From assembly GCA_030613785.1 (NCBI GenBank), contig JAUWLF010000007.1, forward strand, positions 1-64,000: a DNA stretch of 64,000 bases, in the 5' to 3' direction. The stretch's first letter is position 1, and each line of letters opens with the position of its first letter. This document shows, piece by piece, positions 8,971-17,107 of the stretch. The stretch comes from Chloroflexota bacterium. Its GTDB lineage: Bacteria > Chloroflexota > Anaerolineae > UBA7937 > B3-Chlor. The translations under genes were made by a program, and so were the position numbers. The notes beneath the pieces were generated by a model. It was not told the DNA's origin. It was given only the letters and a program-made list of their open reading frames with translations, and did not search any database.

Positions 8971-9035
8971 GATCGCTCTCCTTCTGTTCTTTTGTAGCGG
9001 GAACAGGGCCCGGCCTGTTCTCGCACGTGTCAGCG

Positions 9036-10253
9036 TTAGGCCGGACCGGGCTCTTGCTGCTCGGGTCGGGCCGCGGGCTTCGCGTAGAGTGCCCGTAGCA
9101 GCACGGGGGTTAGGAGTGTAGTAGTGAGGACCATGAGCAGCACAGTAGCGAAGACCCTGTCCCCAATCAGCCCGGCGCTCAGCCCTATGGAGGCCACAAT
9201 GAGTCCCACCTCGCCGCGCGAGGTCATGCCTATCCCCACCGCCAGGCTCTCTCTATTGGACAAGCCCCCCAAACGCGCGCCAATCCCAGCGCCGACCACT
9301 TTGGACAGCACAGCGATGATAATGATGATTATGGCGAAGGGCAGGTCCTTGAGGCCCAACGCTCGGACATTAGTCTGCAGCCCAATACTCACAAAAAAGA
9401 CCGGCACCAGCCAGCTGTAGGCCAGGGTGTGCATCCCTGTCTCAATATGTTGCCGAAACGAGGTGCGCGCAAACAGCAGCCCCGCCAGAAAGGCCCCGGT
9501 GATGGCAGCCACGCCGCCCAGGGCTTCAGCCGCCCAGGCGTAAAGGAGAGTGACTACGATCGCCAGTGCCATGACGCCCTCGCTGATAGGCAGCCGGCTT
9601 ATCAAGGAAGTCAAATGGGGAATGAAACGTCCACCCAGCCAGACGGCCAACCCGAAGAAGGCTGCCATCCTCGCTACCACCAAGAGCACTGCGAAGGCTC
9701 CGCCACCTCCTCGTACCAGCGCGACGAAGAGGGAGAGAAGCAGGATCACTAACACGTCGTCCACCACGGCCCCGCCGAGGAGGGTCACCCCGACTCGACT
9801 GCGCAGCACCCCTAAATCCATCAGGGTCTGGGCCGAGATGCTGACGCTGGTAGCGGCGAGCACGAGGCCGATGAGCAGGCTCTGTTGCAGTCCAAAGCTG
9901 AATGGGAGCGTTGCAGCAAACCCAAGGGCTACCGGGGCCACCACGCCCATTACGCCAGCCAGCGCTGCGGGCCGCCCCGCACGCACCATTGCTTCCAGAT
10001 CCACCTCCAGCCCAACGATGAACATCAAGAGCAGAACGCCCATGTGGGCCAAGTGGCTGAGTATGTGCCCCAGAAGCTGATCGCTGAAGACAGGCCAATG
10101 CAGCATGTTCAGCACAGTGGGACCGAGGATCAGCCCGGCCAGCAACTCTCCCAGGACAGCGGGTTGTCCTAACCGGGTGCTGAGATATCCAGAGGTTTTG
10201 GCAGCCATGACAACGATGGCAAGGGCAAGCAAGAATTGTAAGAATGGGTCCAT
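9036..10253 (-). CDS. CPA2-family Na+(K+)/H+ antiporter
   Basis: A 405-residue polytopic protein with about 12-13 hydrophobic helices. It shows the Kef/NapA-type N-terminal GQPAVLGELLAGLILGP segment, the central VGLEVDLEAM helix, a VVDDVLVILLLS motif with paired Asp residues as in the ion-binding site, and a late MTSRGEVGLIVASIG segment. No C-terminal TrkA-N domain is present, so it is a bare exchanger. The start at 10253 was chosen because it has AGGGAG just upstream and clears the UspA stop; an upstream extension would overlap uspA. Located between uspA and a PII-like gene, all minus strand. Confidence 0.88.
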   Translation of the reverse strand: MDPFLQFLLALAIVVMAAKTSGYLSTRLGQPAVLGELLAGLILGPTVLNMLHWPVFSDQLLGHILSHLAHMGVLLLMFIVGLEVDLEAMVRAGRPAALAGVMGVVAPVALGFAATLPFSFGLQQSLLIGLVLAATSVSISAQTLMDLGVLRSRVGVTLLGGAVVDDVLVILLLSLFVALVRGGGGAFAVLLVVARMAAFFGLAVWLGGRFIPHLTSLISRLPISEGVMALAIVVTLLYAWAAEALGGVAAITGAFLAGLLFARTSFRQHIETGMHTLAYSWLVPVFFVSIGLQTNVRALGLKDLPFAIIIIIIAVLSKVVGAGIGARLGGLSNRESLAVGIGMTSRGEVGLIVASIGLSAGLIGDRVFATVLLMVLTTTLLTPVLLRALYAKPAARPEQQEPGPA

Positions 10254-10267
10254 GGACTCTCCCTCCC

Positions 10268-10711
10268 CTAGGGTTGCTGCTTCCGGGCTCGCACCAACAG
10301 CACTGGCATGCGCGCTCCACGCACGACGCGATCGGCCACGCTGCCCATCAGCCAACGGCTGAGGCCTGAGGCACCACGCGAGGAGATCACGATGAGATCT
10401 ATCTGATTCGATTCGGCGAACCGTATGATCTCAAGGTGGGAACGCCCCTCGACGGTCACCGCGCGCACGGAGACACCCTGTTCTTCAACGCGTGCAGCGA
10501 TCGACTCCAGATACTCTTGAACTAGACGACGTGTTCGTTCCTCTGTCCGTTCGATGGCCACAGGCGACAGACCACTAGGGAGCCGTAATGGCTCAAGGAC
10601 TCTGAGGAGCACCAGTTCGCCCTCAAAGCGCTCAGCGTGGGCGATGGCGTGGGGCAGTGCCTGTTCGGCCAGGGGCGAGCCGTCAAGGGCTAGCAGAATG
10701 CGGTCGTACAT
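10268..10711 (-). CDS. Universal stress protein UspA family
   Basis: A 147-residue single-Usp-domain protein. MYDRILLALDGS opens the first strand with the conserved Asp, and the C-terminal SSRGASGLSRWLMGS carries the G-x9-GS nucleotide-binding signature, so it is probably an ATP-binding Usp. The ATG at 10711 has AAAGGAGG upstream. Its stop lies 14 bp before the antiporter start, making a uspA-antiporter-PII-like operon in which the Usp may couple energy status to ion exchange (inference). Confidence 0.9.
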   Translation of the reverse strand: MYDRILLALDGSPLAEQALPHAIAHAERFEGELVLLRVLEPLRLPSGLSPVAIERTEERTRRLVQEYLESIAARVEEQGVSVRAVTVEGRSHLEIIRFAESNQIDLIVISSRGASGLSRWLMGSVADRVVRGARMPVLLVRARKQQP

Positions 10712-10897
10712 GGTGTCAACCTCCTTTGAACGTCTTCTGCACCAAGTCCGTGGGCGAATGGTCCGCCGCATCGCGCCCAGCCACAGCCGGCCAGGCCTTC
10801 GGTGCGGGCCTGAAGATGAGGGCTCGCGGGAACACCGGAAGGATAAGCCCTCGGATCAGTTGGACTCGGGACGCTACATCGGACAGCCCGACGATGA

Positions 10898-11047
10898 TTA
10901 GGACAACCGGGTGAGGGCGGGATGAGCAGCTCGAGGGCTGCCCAGGTGGCCCATGATGCTGCCGGCCATGCCTCCAGCCATGACGGCCAGGAAACATGCT
11001 GCCAGCACCCCTAATGCTATTTCCAATCCGATAAGTGGTTTCTTCAG
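10898..11047 (-). pseudogene. Remnant of a duplicated PDZ-protein gene
   Basis: The minus strand encodes KKPLIGLEIALGVLAACFL and a Gly/Ala-rich membrane segment closely matching the start of the PDZ protein at 7733-8314, then stops after about 16 unrelated residues. The initiator position reads CTG instead of ATG and no PDZ domain follows. A minus-strand TGGTATAAT extended -10 remains at 11092-11097. This is a truncated copy that has lost start codon and body; expression as a tiny membrane peptide is unlikely but not excluded. Confidence 0.75.
10955..11047 (-). repeat. Decayed copy of the duplicated 93-bp segment
   Basis: Ungapped partner of 8222-8314, 79 of 93 bases identical by hand count; substitutions concentrate toward the former start codon side. 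Confidence 0.8.
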
Positions 11048-11097
11048 CCGATTTTCCCCATCCAAACCGCAGTCACCGATCTCTAAACACAATTATA

Positions 11098-11329
11098 CCA
11101 TAGAAGGGTCCATCTGGGACTTAGACAACGACATTGCTCCAAGATCATACTTTCAAACGATGGGTACCGCGATTCAGAGCGCCGACTCCCACGAACTCAG
11201 TGCTGCTCGATATCCTGTGGCTGCCAGCATGGCTATCAAGTATATGAGAAGTAGGAGGGAGACGATGGCAAGATGTGAGCTTGGTGATGCCACCGTGGTG
11301 TCACACCGCGTTCGTGAGAGGGGCCCGAC
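11098..11329. other. Intergenic region without recognisable gene
   Basis: About 230 bp between the PDZ remnant and the flippase-like gene. I see no gene or clear signal. Confidence 0.4.
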
Positions 11330-12388
11330 TCATAGCAGCGATCTGCGGCGAAGATCCCACATAGCCAGCAGTCCTACGCCAATGGGCAGCCAGAAGGCGA
11401 TGAAGCGAAACAGCAGTGTGGCCACCACGACGATACTCGTGGGCACCCCCAGACTCACGTAGATAGCACTTAGTGAGATTTCCGTCACGCCTATGCCCTC
11501 GGGCATGAGCAGCAGGCTGACGACATAGTTGGTGATCACGTACCCCACGACCAAGACATCCAGTCTGATGGGGAACCCCAGGGCACGAAAGACAAAGTAT
11601 AGACATACGATGTCGGAGAAGAGGGTCATCACGCCGTACAGAAATGCCTTTGCGGTCTCCAGCGGTTCATTTCGAGCTACGCCCACGGCTTCGTAGAGGT
11701 TCTTGACAGTGCGCAATAACTCCTTGGGATCGTATGCACTTCGCCCGGCGAACTTGCTGATGGGTGCGTCCACGAGTTTGACGAGCCCGGCCAGGAACCG
11801 CTTCAGTTGGCGGGGGTGTCTGTATAAGGCGACGGCAAGAGCCATTAAGGCCAGCATCACGCTCAGCATCGCCGTGCCGACCAGCAACTGGGTCATTCCC
11901 AGGAGTTCACGACTGAGCATGTACAGCAGGCCCATGATGAAGGTGCTCAGGAGGATGACTCCGGTCATCAGGTTCTGGAGGGTAAGGACGATAGCCAGGC
12001 TGCCAAAGGAGAGGCCATGCTTGTCGAAGAAGCGGTACCGCACATAGATACCAGCCGCCCCTCCCGCGGAGACGATGCGGTTTGCTGAGCCTGCAGCAAA
12101 CATGAGTTCTACGAAGGGCCATAGCCCGATGCGGTGTCCGAGGAACTGGAGCAACTTCTGGGTATATAGAGCCACGGCAAGGTAGCGCAGGGATTCGGCT
12201 ATGAGGGCGAGAATGACGAATTCGGTTCTTGCTGCGCCTATCAGCGCCAGTGCCTCGCGCTCCCCGGCCAGCTTCGTCAGGAGCAAGGCGACCCCCACTC
12301 CGACGAGGACCATCAGCAGGAGCTTCTTGTAGTCAATCCTTAGCGGTGCCTCCAACTCCTCGCGAGCTCTAGCGGTTCCGCGCACCAC
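11330..12388 (-). CDS. Lysylphosphatidylglycerol synthase TM region/flippase-like protein (UPF0104)
   Basis: 352 residues with about eight hydrophobic helices and the family's characteristic internal segments: NRIVSAGGAAGIYVRYRFF in the middle and MPEGIGVTEISLSAIY in the C-terminal half. The group includes YbhN, AglD-like proteins and the membrane half of MprF; members move or modify lipids. No soluble aminoacyl-transferase domain is attached, so it is not a full MprF. The GTG start is 9 bp after the corA stop and its ribosome site AAGGAG overlaps that region, so it is translated from the corA transcript. Confidence 0.82.
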   Translation of the reverse strand: MVRGTARAREELEAPLRIDYKKLLLMVLVGVGVALLLTKLAGEREALALIGAARTEFVILALIAESLRYLAVALYTQKLLQFLGHRIGLWPFVELMFAAGSANRIVSAGGAAGIYVRYRFFDKHGLSFGSLAIVLTLQNLMTGVILLSTFIMGLLYMLSRELLGMTQLLVGTAMLSVMLALMALAVALYRHPRQLKRFLAGLVKLVDAPISKFAGRSAYDPKELLRTVKNLYEAVGVARNEPLETAKAFLYGVMTLFSDIVCLYFVFRALGFPIRLDVLVVGYVITNYVVSLLLMPEGIGVTEISLSAIYVSLGVPTSIVVVATLLFRFIAFWLPIGVGLLAMWDLRRRSLL

Positions 12389-12397
12389 ACACTCCTT

Positions 12398-13318
12398 CTA
12401 TAGCCAGCCTTCTCGTTTGAAGTAGGCCAACATCCCAACCACAATGGCGACCATGACGCCGATGATGATGACGAAGGACAGGGGATGACTGGCCAGCGGG
12501 AGTCGGCCAAGATTCATGCCATAGATGCCCGAGATCACCGATAGAGGCAGCATGATCACAGAGAAGATGGTCAGGATCTTCATTACCTCGTTGATGCGGT
12601 GGGATGTGAGCGACTCCAGGGTCTCGTTGAGTCCCTCGACAACGTCCCACAGATCCTCCAGACGCTCCCATATCTGCAGGATGTGGTCGGAGACGTCTCC
12701 CCAGTAGACGTCTAGATCCCCCTTGAGGAAGTCCCAGTCTTTGCGCTCCAGACTGGCTACAACCCTCATTTGGGGTTTGATCGTTCGCCGGAAGTTGATC
12801 AGGTTTCGTCGCACGATGGAGATATCCTTGACGATTTCCTTGGCGTTGGCATCGAAGATCCTCTCGTCGATACGTTTGATGTTCTGATTCTCCTTGTCCA
12901 GAATGGGAAAACAGTAGTCAACCAGGTCATCAATGAGCATGTAGAGCAGGTAGTACGAACCCCGGGCCATGAACTGACGTTTGATACCCTCGTCTTTCTG
13001 GCTGTTGTCGAAGTCTTCGATCAGGGGTCTCAGCGTGCCGTCGCTGACAGTAACCAAAAAGCCACGACCAACGAAGATGTCCACCTCGCCTCGCCCAAGC
13101 CTCCTGGTTGCTTTGTCGAAGACCGGAAAGTGCATGACCACGAAGAGATAATTCTCATACTCATCGATCTTGGGCCTCTCGGTCTTGCTGAGACAGTCCT
13201 CCAGGTCGAGGGGGTGGAAGAACGGATAGTGCTCGCGAAGGTGTTCGATATCCTCGGGCGTGGCCTCCCGTATGTCGGTCCACGTGATGTCGTTGTGGGA
13301 CAGAGTCTGGGTGCTCAT
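12398..13318 (-). CDS. corA: CorA-family Mg2+/Co2+ channel
   Basis: A 306-residue protein with a cytoplasmic alpha/beta funnel domain, long coiled helices and two C-terminal membrane helices. The first helix ends in the diagnostic YGMN (in SGIYGMNLGRLP), where the Gly-Met-Asn selectivity filter lies. It mediates Mg2+ uptake. An in-frame ATG at 13390 overlaps the TATAAT of the promoter at 13389-13417 and cannot be transcribed with a leader, so I take the ATG at 13318, which has AGAGG 8 nt upstream. The flippase-like gene follows after 9 bp. Confidence 0.93.
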   Translation of the reverse strand: MSTQTLSHNDITWTDIREATPEDIEHLREHYPFFHPLDLEDCLSKTERPKIDEYENYLFVVMHFPVFDKATRRLGRGEVDIFVGRGFLVTVSDGTLRPLIEDFDNSQKDEGIKRQFMARGSYYLLYMLIDDLVDYCFPILDKENQNIKRIDERIFDANAKEIVKDISIVRRNLINFRRTIKPQMRVVASLERKDWDFLKGDLDVYWGDVSDHILQIWERLEDLWDVVEGLNETLESLTSHRINEVMKILTIFSVIMLPLSVISGIYGMNLGRLPLASHPLSFVIIIGVMVAIVVGMLAYFKREGWL

Positions 13319-13388
13319 TCTCACTTCCTCTCCGGCGGCAGCGGCAAGTTGCCGAAATGCCTGCTTCGATGGGAAATGGCCGCTGTCC

Positions 13389-13417
13389 ATTATACTTCCT
13401 CGATTTGTGAGTGGCAA
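13389..13417 (-). promoter_or_regulatory. corA promoter
   Basis: On the minus strand TTGCCA (13412-13417), a 17-bp spacer and a perfect TATAAT (13389-13394). It fixes the corA start at 13318 with a leader of about 65 nt. Confidence 0.65.
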
Positions 13418-13952
13418 GCAGTTTGCTGCTACACGGTGTTCCCCGGCCTGACGCGACGGCAGCACTTGGACCCTGTCACGTAGCGTCCGAGCGTGTTCAG
13501 AGCCCTCTTGGTCCCCGTTGGTGATTCGGAGGATAGGGGTGTGCGGAGGGGGGACGCCTGGGACATGATGCCGTGAGCCACAAATGGGATGTATCTGGCG
13601 AGCCTGCGGGGTCTGGGGGCCCGTTGAGTGGCACGGGGGTTCACAGGTGCGCTGAGTTCTGCCAGTGCCAGCAGCACTCAGGCAGTCTATCGTGCTGCTG
13701 AATCTGCAATCTGGCCCAGCCTGGAAACTTGTTTCCCCACACCTCTTGGGGTGACGGCGTATTGGAGAGTGCTAGCTGGATTGAGGAAGCGTGCGGGGAG
13801 CATCATGGCGCCAGCAAACGGCGATGAGCTTTTCACCCGGTCCGATGAACAGGTCGGGCGTGCGCTGAACAGCGATGTTCGCGTGGCGACACGGTTACGG
13901 GGTTCACGTGGCCTCGTGGCAGGGATGTCACATCCTCGGGGGCTCCCGCTAC
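13418..13952. other. Intergenic region upstream of the catabolic cluster
   Basis: About 530 bp with no convincing gene on either strand. I looked for a cobalamin riboswitch ahead of the B12-dependent mutase and saw no B12-box. Minor dyads such as GGAAAC/GTTTCC near 13730 are too short to call. Confidence 0.4.
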
Positions 13953-13981
13953 TTGACTAATGTGAAACTACCTTTTATAAT
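13953..13981 (+). promoter_or_regulatory. Promoter of the mutase/CoA-transferase/Hyu unit
   Basis: TTGACT (13953-13958), a 17-bp spacer and a perfect TATAAT (13976-13981) in an AT-rich island. Transcription from about 13988 leaves a leader of about 180 nt before the mutase ATG at 14170. Confidence 0.7.
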
Positions 13982-14169
13982 TGCAAAGTCCGTGGCAGGT
14001 GCTCCGACACTTCGTCGCAGTCCTGTGAGTGCGCTCCCTGAGCGAGGACGGCGGCATAGGGGCGGCCGGGGGAACTGTCCTTTGCACGACGAAGTCACTT
14101 GATCTGTCTGCCAAACTGGACGAGCCACTTGGCCTCGGGGGGTCGAAAGACAGCATGGAGGGTGTGACC

Positions 14170-15771
14170 ATGAAGGAGAAGAAGGTCCGAGATGTGGTTC
14201 TCGAATCCGGCATTTCCGTGAAGCCGATCTATGGCCCTGAGGATGTGGCTGACATAGACTACCTCAGGGACATCGGGGAGCCAGGTACCTATCCTTTCAC
14301 CCGCGGCATCCACAAGTACATGTACAGGTATCGTCCCTGGACCATGCGCCAGTACGCTGGCTTTGGAACCCCTCAGGAGAGCAATCAGCGTTTCAGGTAT
14401 CTCATTGAGCACGGACAGAACGCCCTCAATGTGGCTTTCGATCTACCCTCTCAAATGGGTCTAGATTCCGACGATCCCCTTGCCTGGGGTGAAGTGGGCC
14501 GGGTGGGGATGGCGGTGGACACCCTGCATGACATGGCGATGGCCTTCGAAGGCATCCCCGTGGACAAGATCAGCGTCAGCCTGACCATCAACGGCGTGGC
14601 CGCCATCATGATGGCCATGTACTTCGTGGTGGCTGAGACGCAGGGGGTGCCTCTGAACAAGTTGAGGGGCACGGCTCAAAATGACATCCTCAAGGAGTAC
14701 ATTGGGCGGGGAACCTGGATTTTTCCGGTGGAGCCCTCCATTCGTCTCATTGGCGACACCATCGAGTTCTGCGCGGAAAACGTGCCCTACTACTATCCCG
14801 TCAGCGTGTGCGGATATCACATCCGTGAGTCGGGAGCCAATCCGGTTCAGGAGATCGCGTATGCTTATGCCATCGCCTCGGCCTATGTCGAGCACGTGCG
14901 GGAACGGGGCGTGGATGTGGATGACTTCGTGGCTCGTCTTTCCTTCAATTTCGACATCTGGGGCAACATCTTCGAACAGGTGGCCAAGTTCCGCGCCGCA
15001 CGTCGTCTGTGGGCCAAGATAGTACGGGAGAGGTTCGGAGCTACCAATCCCAAGGCCATGCAGATGAAGATGATCGCCGGGGGTGGCGGTGGGGGCCTGA
15101 CTATCGAGCAGCCTGAGAACAACATCGTGCGCGGCGCTTACTATGCTCTCGTGTCGGCCCTTAGTGGCACCCAGACGATGGCTTTGTGTACTTATGACGA
15201 AGCTTACACCATACCGACGGAGAAAGCAGCCCTCATCGGCCTCCGCACTATGCAACTCCTGGTGGAGGAGATGGGGGTGTGTGACACGGTGGATCCCCTG
15301 GCCGGCTCGTACTACATCGAGCGCCTGACCGCTGACCTAGAGGAGAAGATCGTGGCAGAGATGGAGAAGGTGGAGCAAATGGGGGGCATCGTCAAAGCAA
15401 TCAGTGAGGGCCACATCCAGCGTGAGGTTGCGCGCCAAGCATACCTCTATGAGCAGGCCATCCAGAAAGGGGAGATCGTCAAGGTCGGCGTGAACAAGTA
15501 CCGTATCGAGGAAGAGGAGCGGGATGTCGAACTCCACGAATATAAGCCAGAGCAAGCGGAGGAGAAGCTTCGGCGCTTGAACGAGATCAGGTCTCAGCGC
15601 GATGGGGCCAAAGTGATTGAGGCTTTGGAGAACGTGCGTCGAGCGGCTGAAGGAACAGACAACCTGATGCCGTACATCATGGAAGCCGTGCGGGCCTATG
15701 CCACCGTCGGGGAGATGACGCAGGTTCTCAAGGATGTTTTCGGCGAGTTTAGGGAGCCGGTCGGGCTATGA
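14170..15771 (+). CDS. Coenzyme B12-dependent acyl-CoA mutase, large (catalytic) subunit, methylmalonyl-CoA mutase family
   Basis: A 533-residue TIM-barrel subunit without its own B12 domain; the B12-binding partner is at 39098. Such mutases move a CoA-thioester group between adjacent carbons by radical chemistry. Core features match methylmalonyl-CoA mutase: Tyr62 in RQYAGF, Arg192 in PSIRLIGD (equivalent of the carboxylate-binding Arg) and His217 in GYHIRESG. The usual HTQTSG substrate/cofactor strand is replaced by MKMIA plus six glycines (about 299-309), and GYDSD is GLDSD. Retained Arg suggests a carboxylated (succinyl-type) substrate; the Gly run suggests a larger pocket. With the Hyu, CoA-transferase and Mo-hydroxylase neighbours, (2-aminophenyl)succinyl-CoA is a better candidate than methylmalonyl-CoA (inference). 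The ATG at 14170 has GGAGGG 7 nt upstream. Confidence 0.85.
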   Translation: MKEKKVRDVVLESGISVKPIYGPEDVADIDYLRDIGEPGTYPFTRGIHKYMYRYRPWTMRQYAGFGTPQESNQRFRYLIEHGQNALNVAFDLPSQMGLDSDDPLAWGEVGRVGMAVDTLHDMAMAFEGIPVDKISVSLTINGVAAIMMAMYFVVAETQGVPLNKLRGTAQNDILKEYIGRGTWIFPVEPSIRLIGDTIEFCAENVPYYYPVSVCGYHIRESGANPVQEIAYAYAIASAYVEHVRERGVDVDDFVARLSFNFDIWGNIFEQVAKFRAARRLWAKIVRERFGATNPKAMQMKMIAGGGGGGLTIEQPENNIVRGAYYALVSALSGTQTMALCTYDEAYTIPTEKAALIGLRTMQLLVEEMGVCDTVDPLAGSYYIERLTADLEEKIVAEMEKVEQMGGIVKAISEGHIQREVARQAYLYEQAIQKGEIVKVGVNKYRIEEEERDVELHEYKPEQAEEKLRRLNEIRSQRDGAKVIEALENVRRAAEGTDNLMPYIMEAVRAYATVGEMTQVLKDVFGEFREPVGL

Positions 15772-15786
15772 ATTGGCGAGGTCAGC

Positions 15787-17017
15787 TTGGACCAAGCCAG
15801 TTCACCGATAAGAGAGGGGGCTGACAGACTGTTGCTGTCAGGAGTACGCATCGTGGACCTGACCCACATGCTCGCGGGGCCGTTCGGGTCCATGCTGTTG
15901 GCTGACCTCGTAGCAGAGGTCAGCAAGATCGAGAATCCTCAAGGAGGGGATCCGACCAGACGGGTAGGGCCGCCGTTCGTCGAAGGAGAGAGCGGCTATT
16001 TCATGAGCATCAACCGCAACAAGCGGAGCGCGGCGCTGGATCTTCGCCAGACTCAAGGCCGCCAGGTTCTCCACGATCTGGTGAAGGTCTCGGATGTGGT
16101 ATTCAATAACTTCCGGCCTGGCACGATGGAGAAGCTGGGATGCGGGTACGACGTTCTTGAGGAGATTAGCCCCCGGCTCATCTACTGTTCCCTCACAGGC
16201 TTTGCCGAAACGGGACCATACAGAGATCGTCCTGCGTTCGACCTGGCCATTCAGGCTATCAGCGGGGCAATGAGTATCACTGGTGAGCCTGACCGCCCAC
16301 CCGTGCGCATGGGTGTCCCATTGGGGGACTTGAGTGGCAGCTTGTTCTGCGCTTTCGCCATCTCCGCAGTTCTCTACGCGAGGGAGAAGTCAGGTGCCGG
16401 TCGCAGGATTGACGTTGCTCTGATGGATTGCATGATCTCATTGCTGACCTACGTGGGCCAGTATCACCTGATCGATGGACAGGTTCCAGGTCCCATCGGC
16501 TCCGCCCACCAGTCGGTGGTGCCGTATCAAGCCTTTGCGACCAAGGACACATACGTCGTGGTCGCCATCTTCGTGGAGAAGTTCTGGCACGCCTTCTGCC
16601 AGGTCTTGGGAGTCGAGGAACTGGCCGCCGATCCCCGTTTCGCCCACGGCGATCGGCGCGCTGAAAACCGGCATGAGTTGATACCCATCTTGGAGGAGAT
16701 CCTACGCAGCAAACGTGGCGATGAGTGGCTCGAACTGTTGGCCGAGGTGGGGGTGCCTTGCAGTCCGATCAACACTTTGGACCGCGTCTTCTCGGAGCCG
16801 CAGGTGGCTGCCCGCAACATGGTGGTGGAGGTGGATCACCCGACAGTTGGCCGTCTGCCCTCCATAGGGAATCCCGTGAAGACGTCTCCACAGGGTGAGG
16901 CACCCTTCCGACCCGCGCCCCCTGTGTGGCGAGCACACTGACGAAGTGTTGAGGGAGATCTTGCGATATTCGCCCAGCCGGATCGCAGCACTGCGTGACA
17001 AGGGCGTCATCGGCTAG
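15787..17017 (+). CDS. Type III CoA-transferase (CaiB/BaiF family), with apparent C-terminal frameshift
   Basis: A family III CoA-transferase that moves CoA between carboxylic acids through an aspartyl-CoA intermediate. LLLSGVRIVDLTHMLAGP opens the Rossmann fold, RPGTMEKLG and the catalytic-Asp region AFDLAIQAISG follow. In the starting frame translation stops at 16941, but the typical family tail GEHTDEVLREIL...RIAALRDKGVI continues in the +1 frame to a stop at 17015-17017. The break lies near a run of five C at 16918-16922, so one extra base (real or assembly) is the simplest cause. The truncated product would lose about 28 residues. The start is a TTG at 15787 with GAGG upstream. In context it could activate (2-aminophenyl)succinate or indoleacetate. 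Confidence 0.82.
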
Positions 17018-17107
17018 GCACGTGGTTTCACTGGCGAACTCGATGGAAAGTCATCTCTCACCCGCCCAAGGAGGGAGATGCAGTCACGGACTGGAGGATG
17101 GAGAAGT

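Noticed and set aside
12398..13390. corA starting at the ATG at 13390
   Set aside because: The ATG overlaps the TATAAT of a TTGCCA-N17-TATAAT promoter, so the transcript would begin after it.
13418..14169. Cobalamin riboswitch upstream of the B12 mutase
   Set aside because: No B12-box or characteristic conserved core was found; only a sigma70-type promoter.
14170..15771. Ordinary propionate pathway (methylmalonyl-CoA mutase plus epimerase)
   Set aside because: The mutase substrate strand and the epimerase His pair are altered, and no propionyl-CoA carboxylase genes are present in the window. It remains a fallback explanation.
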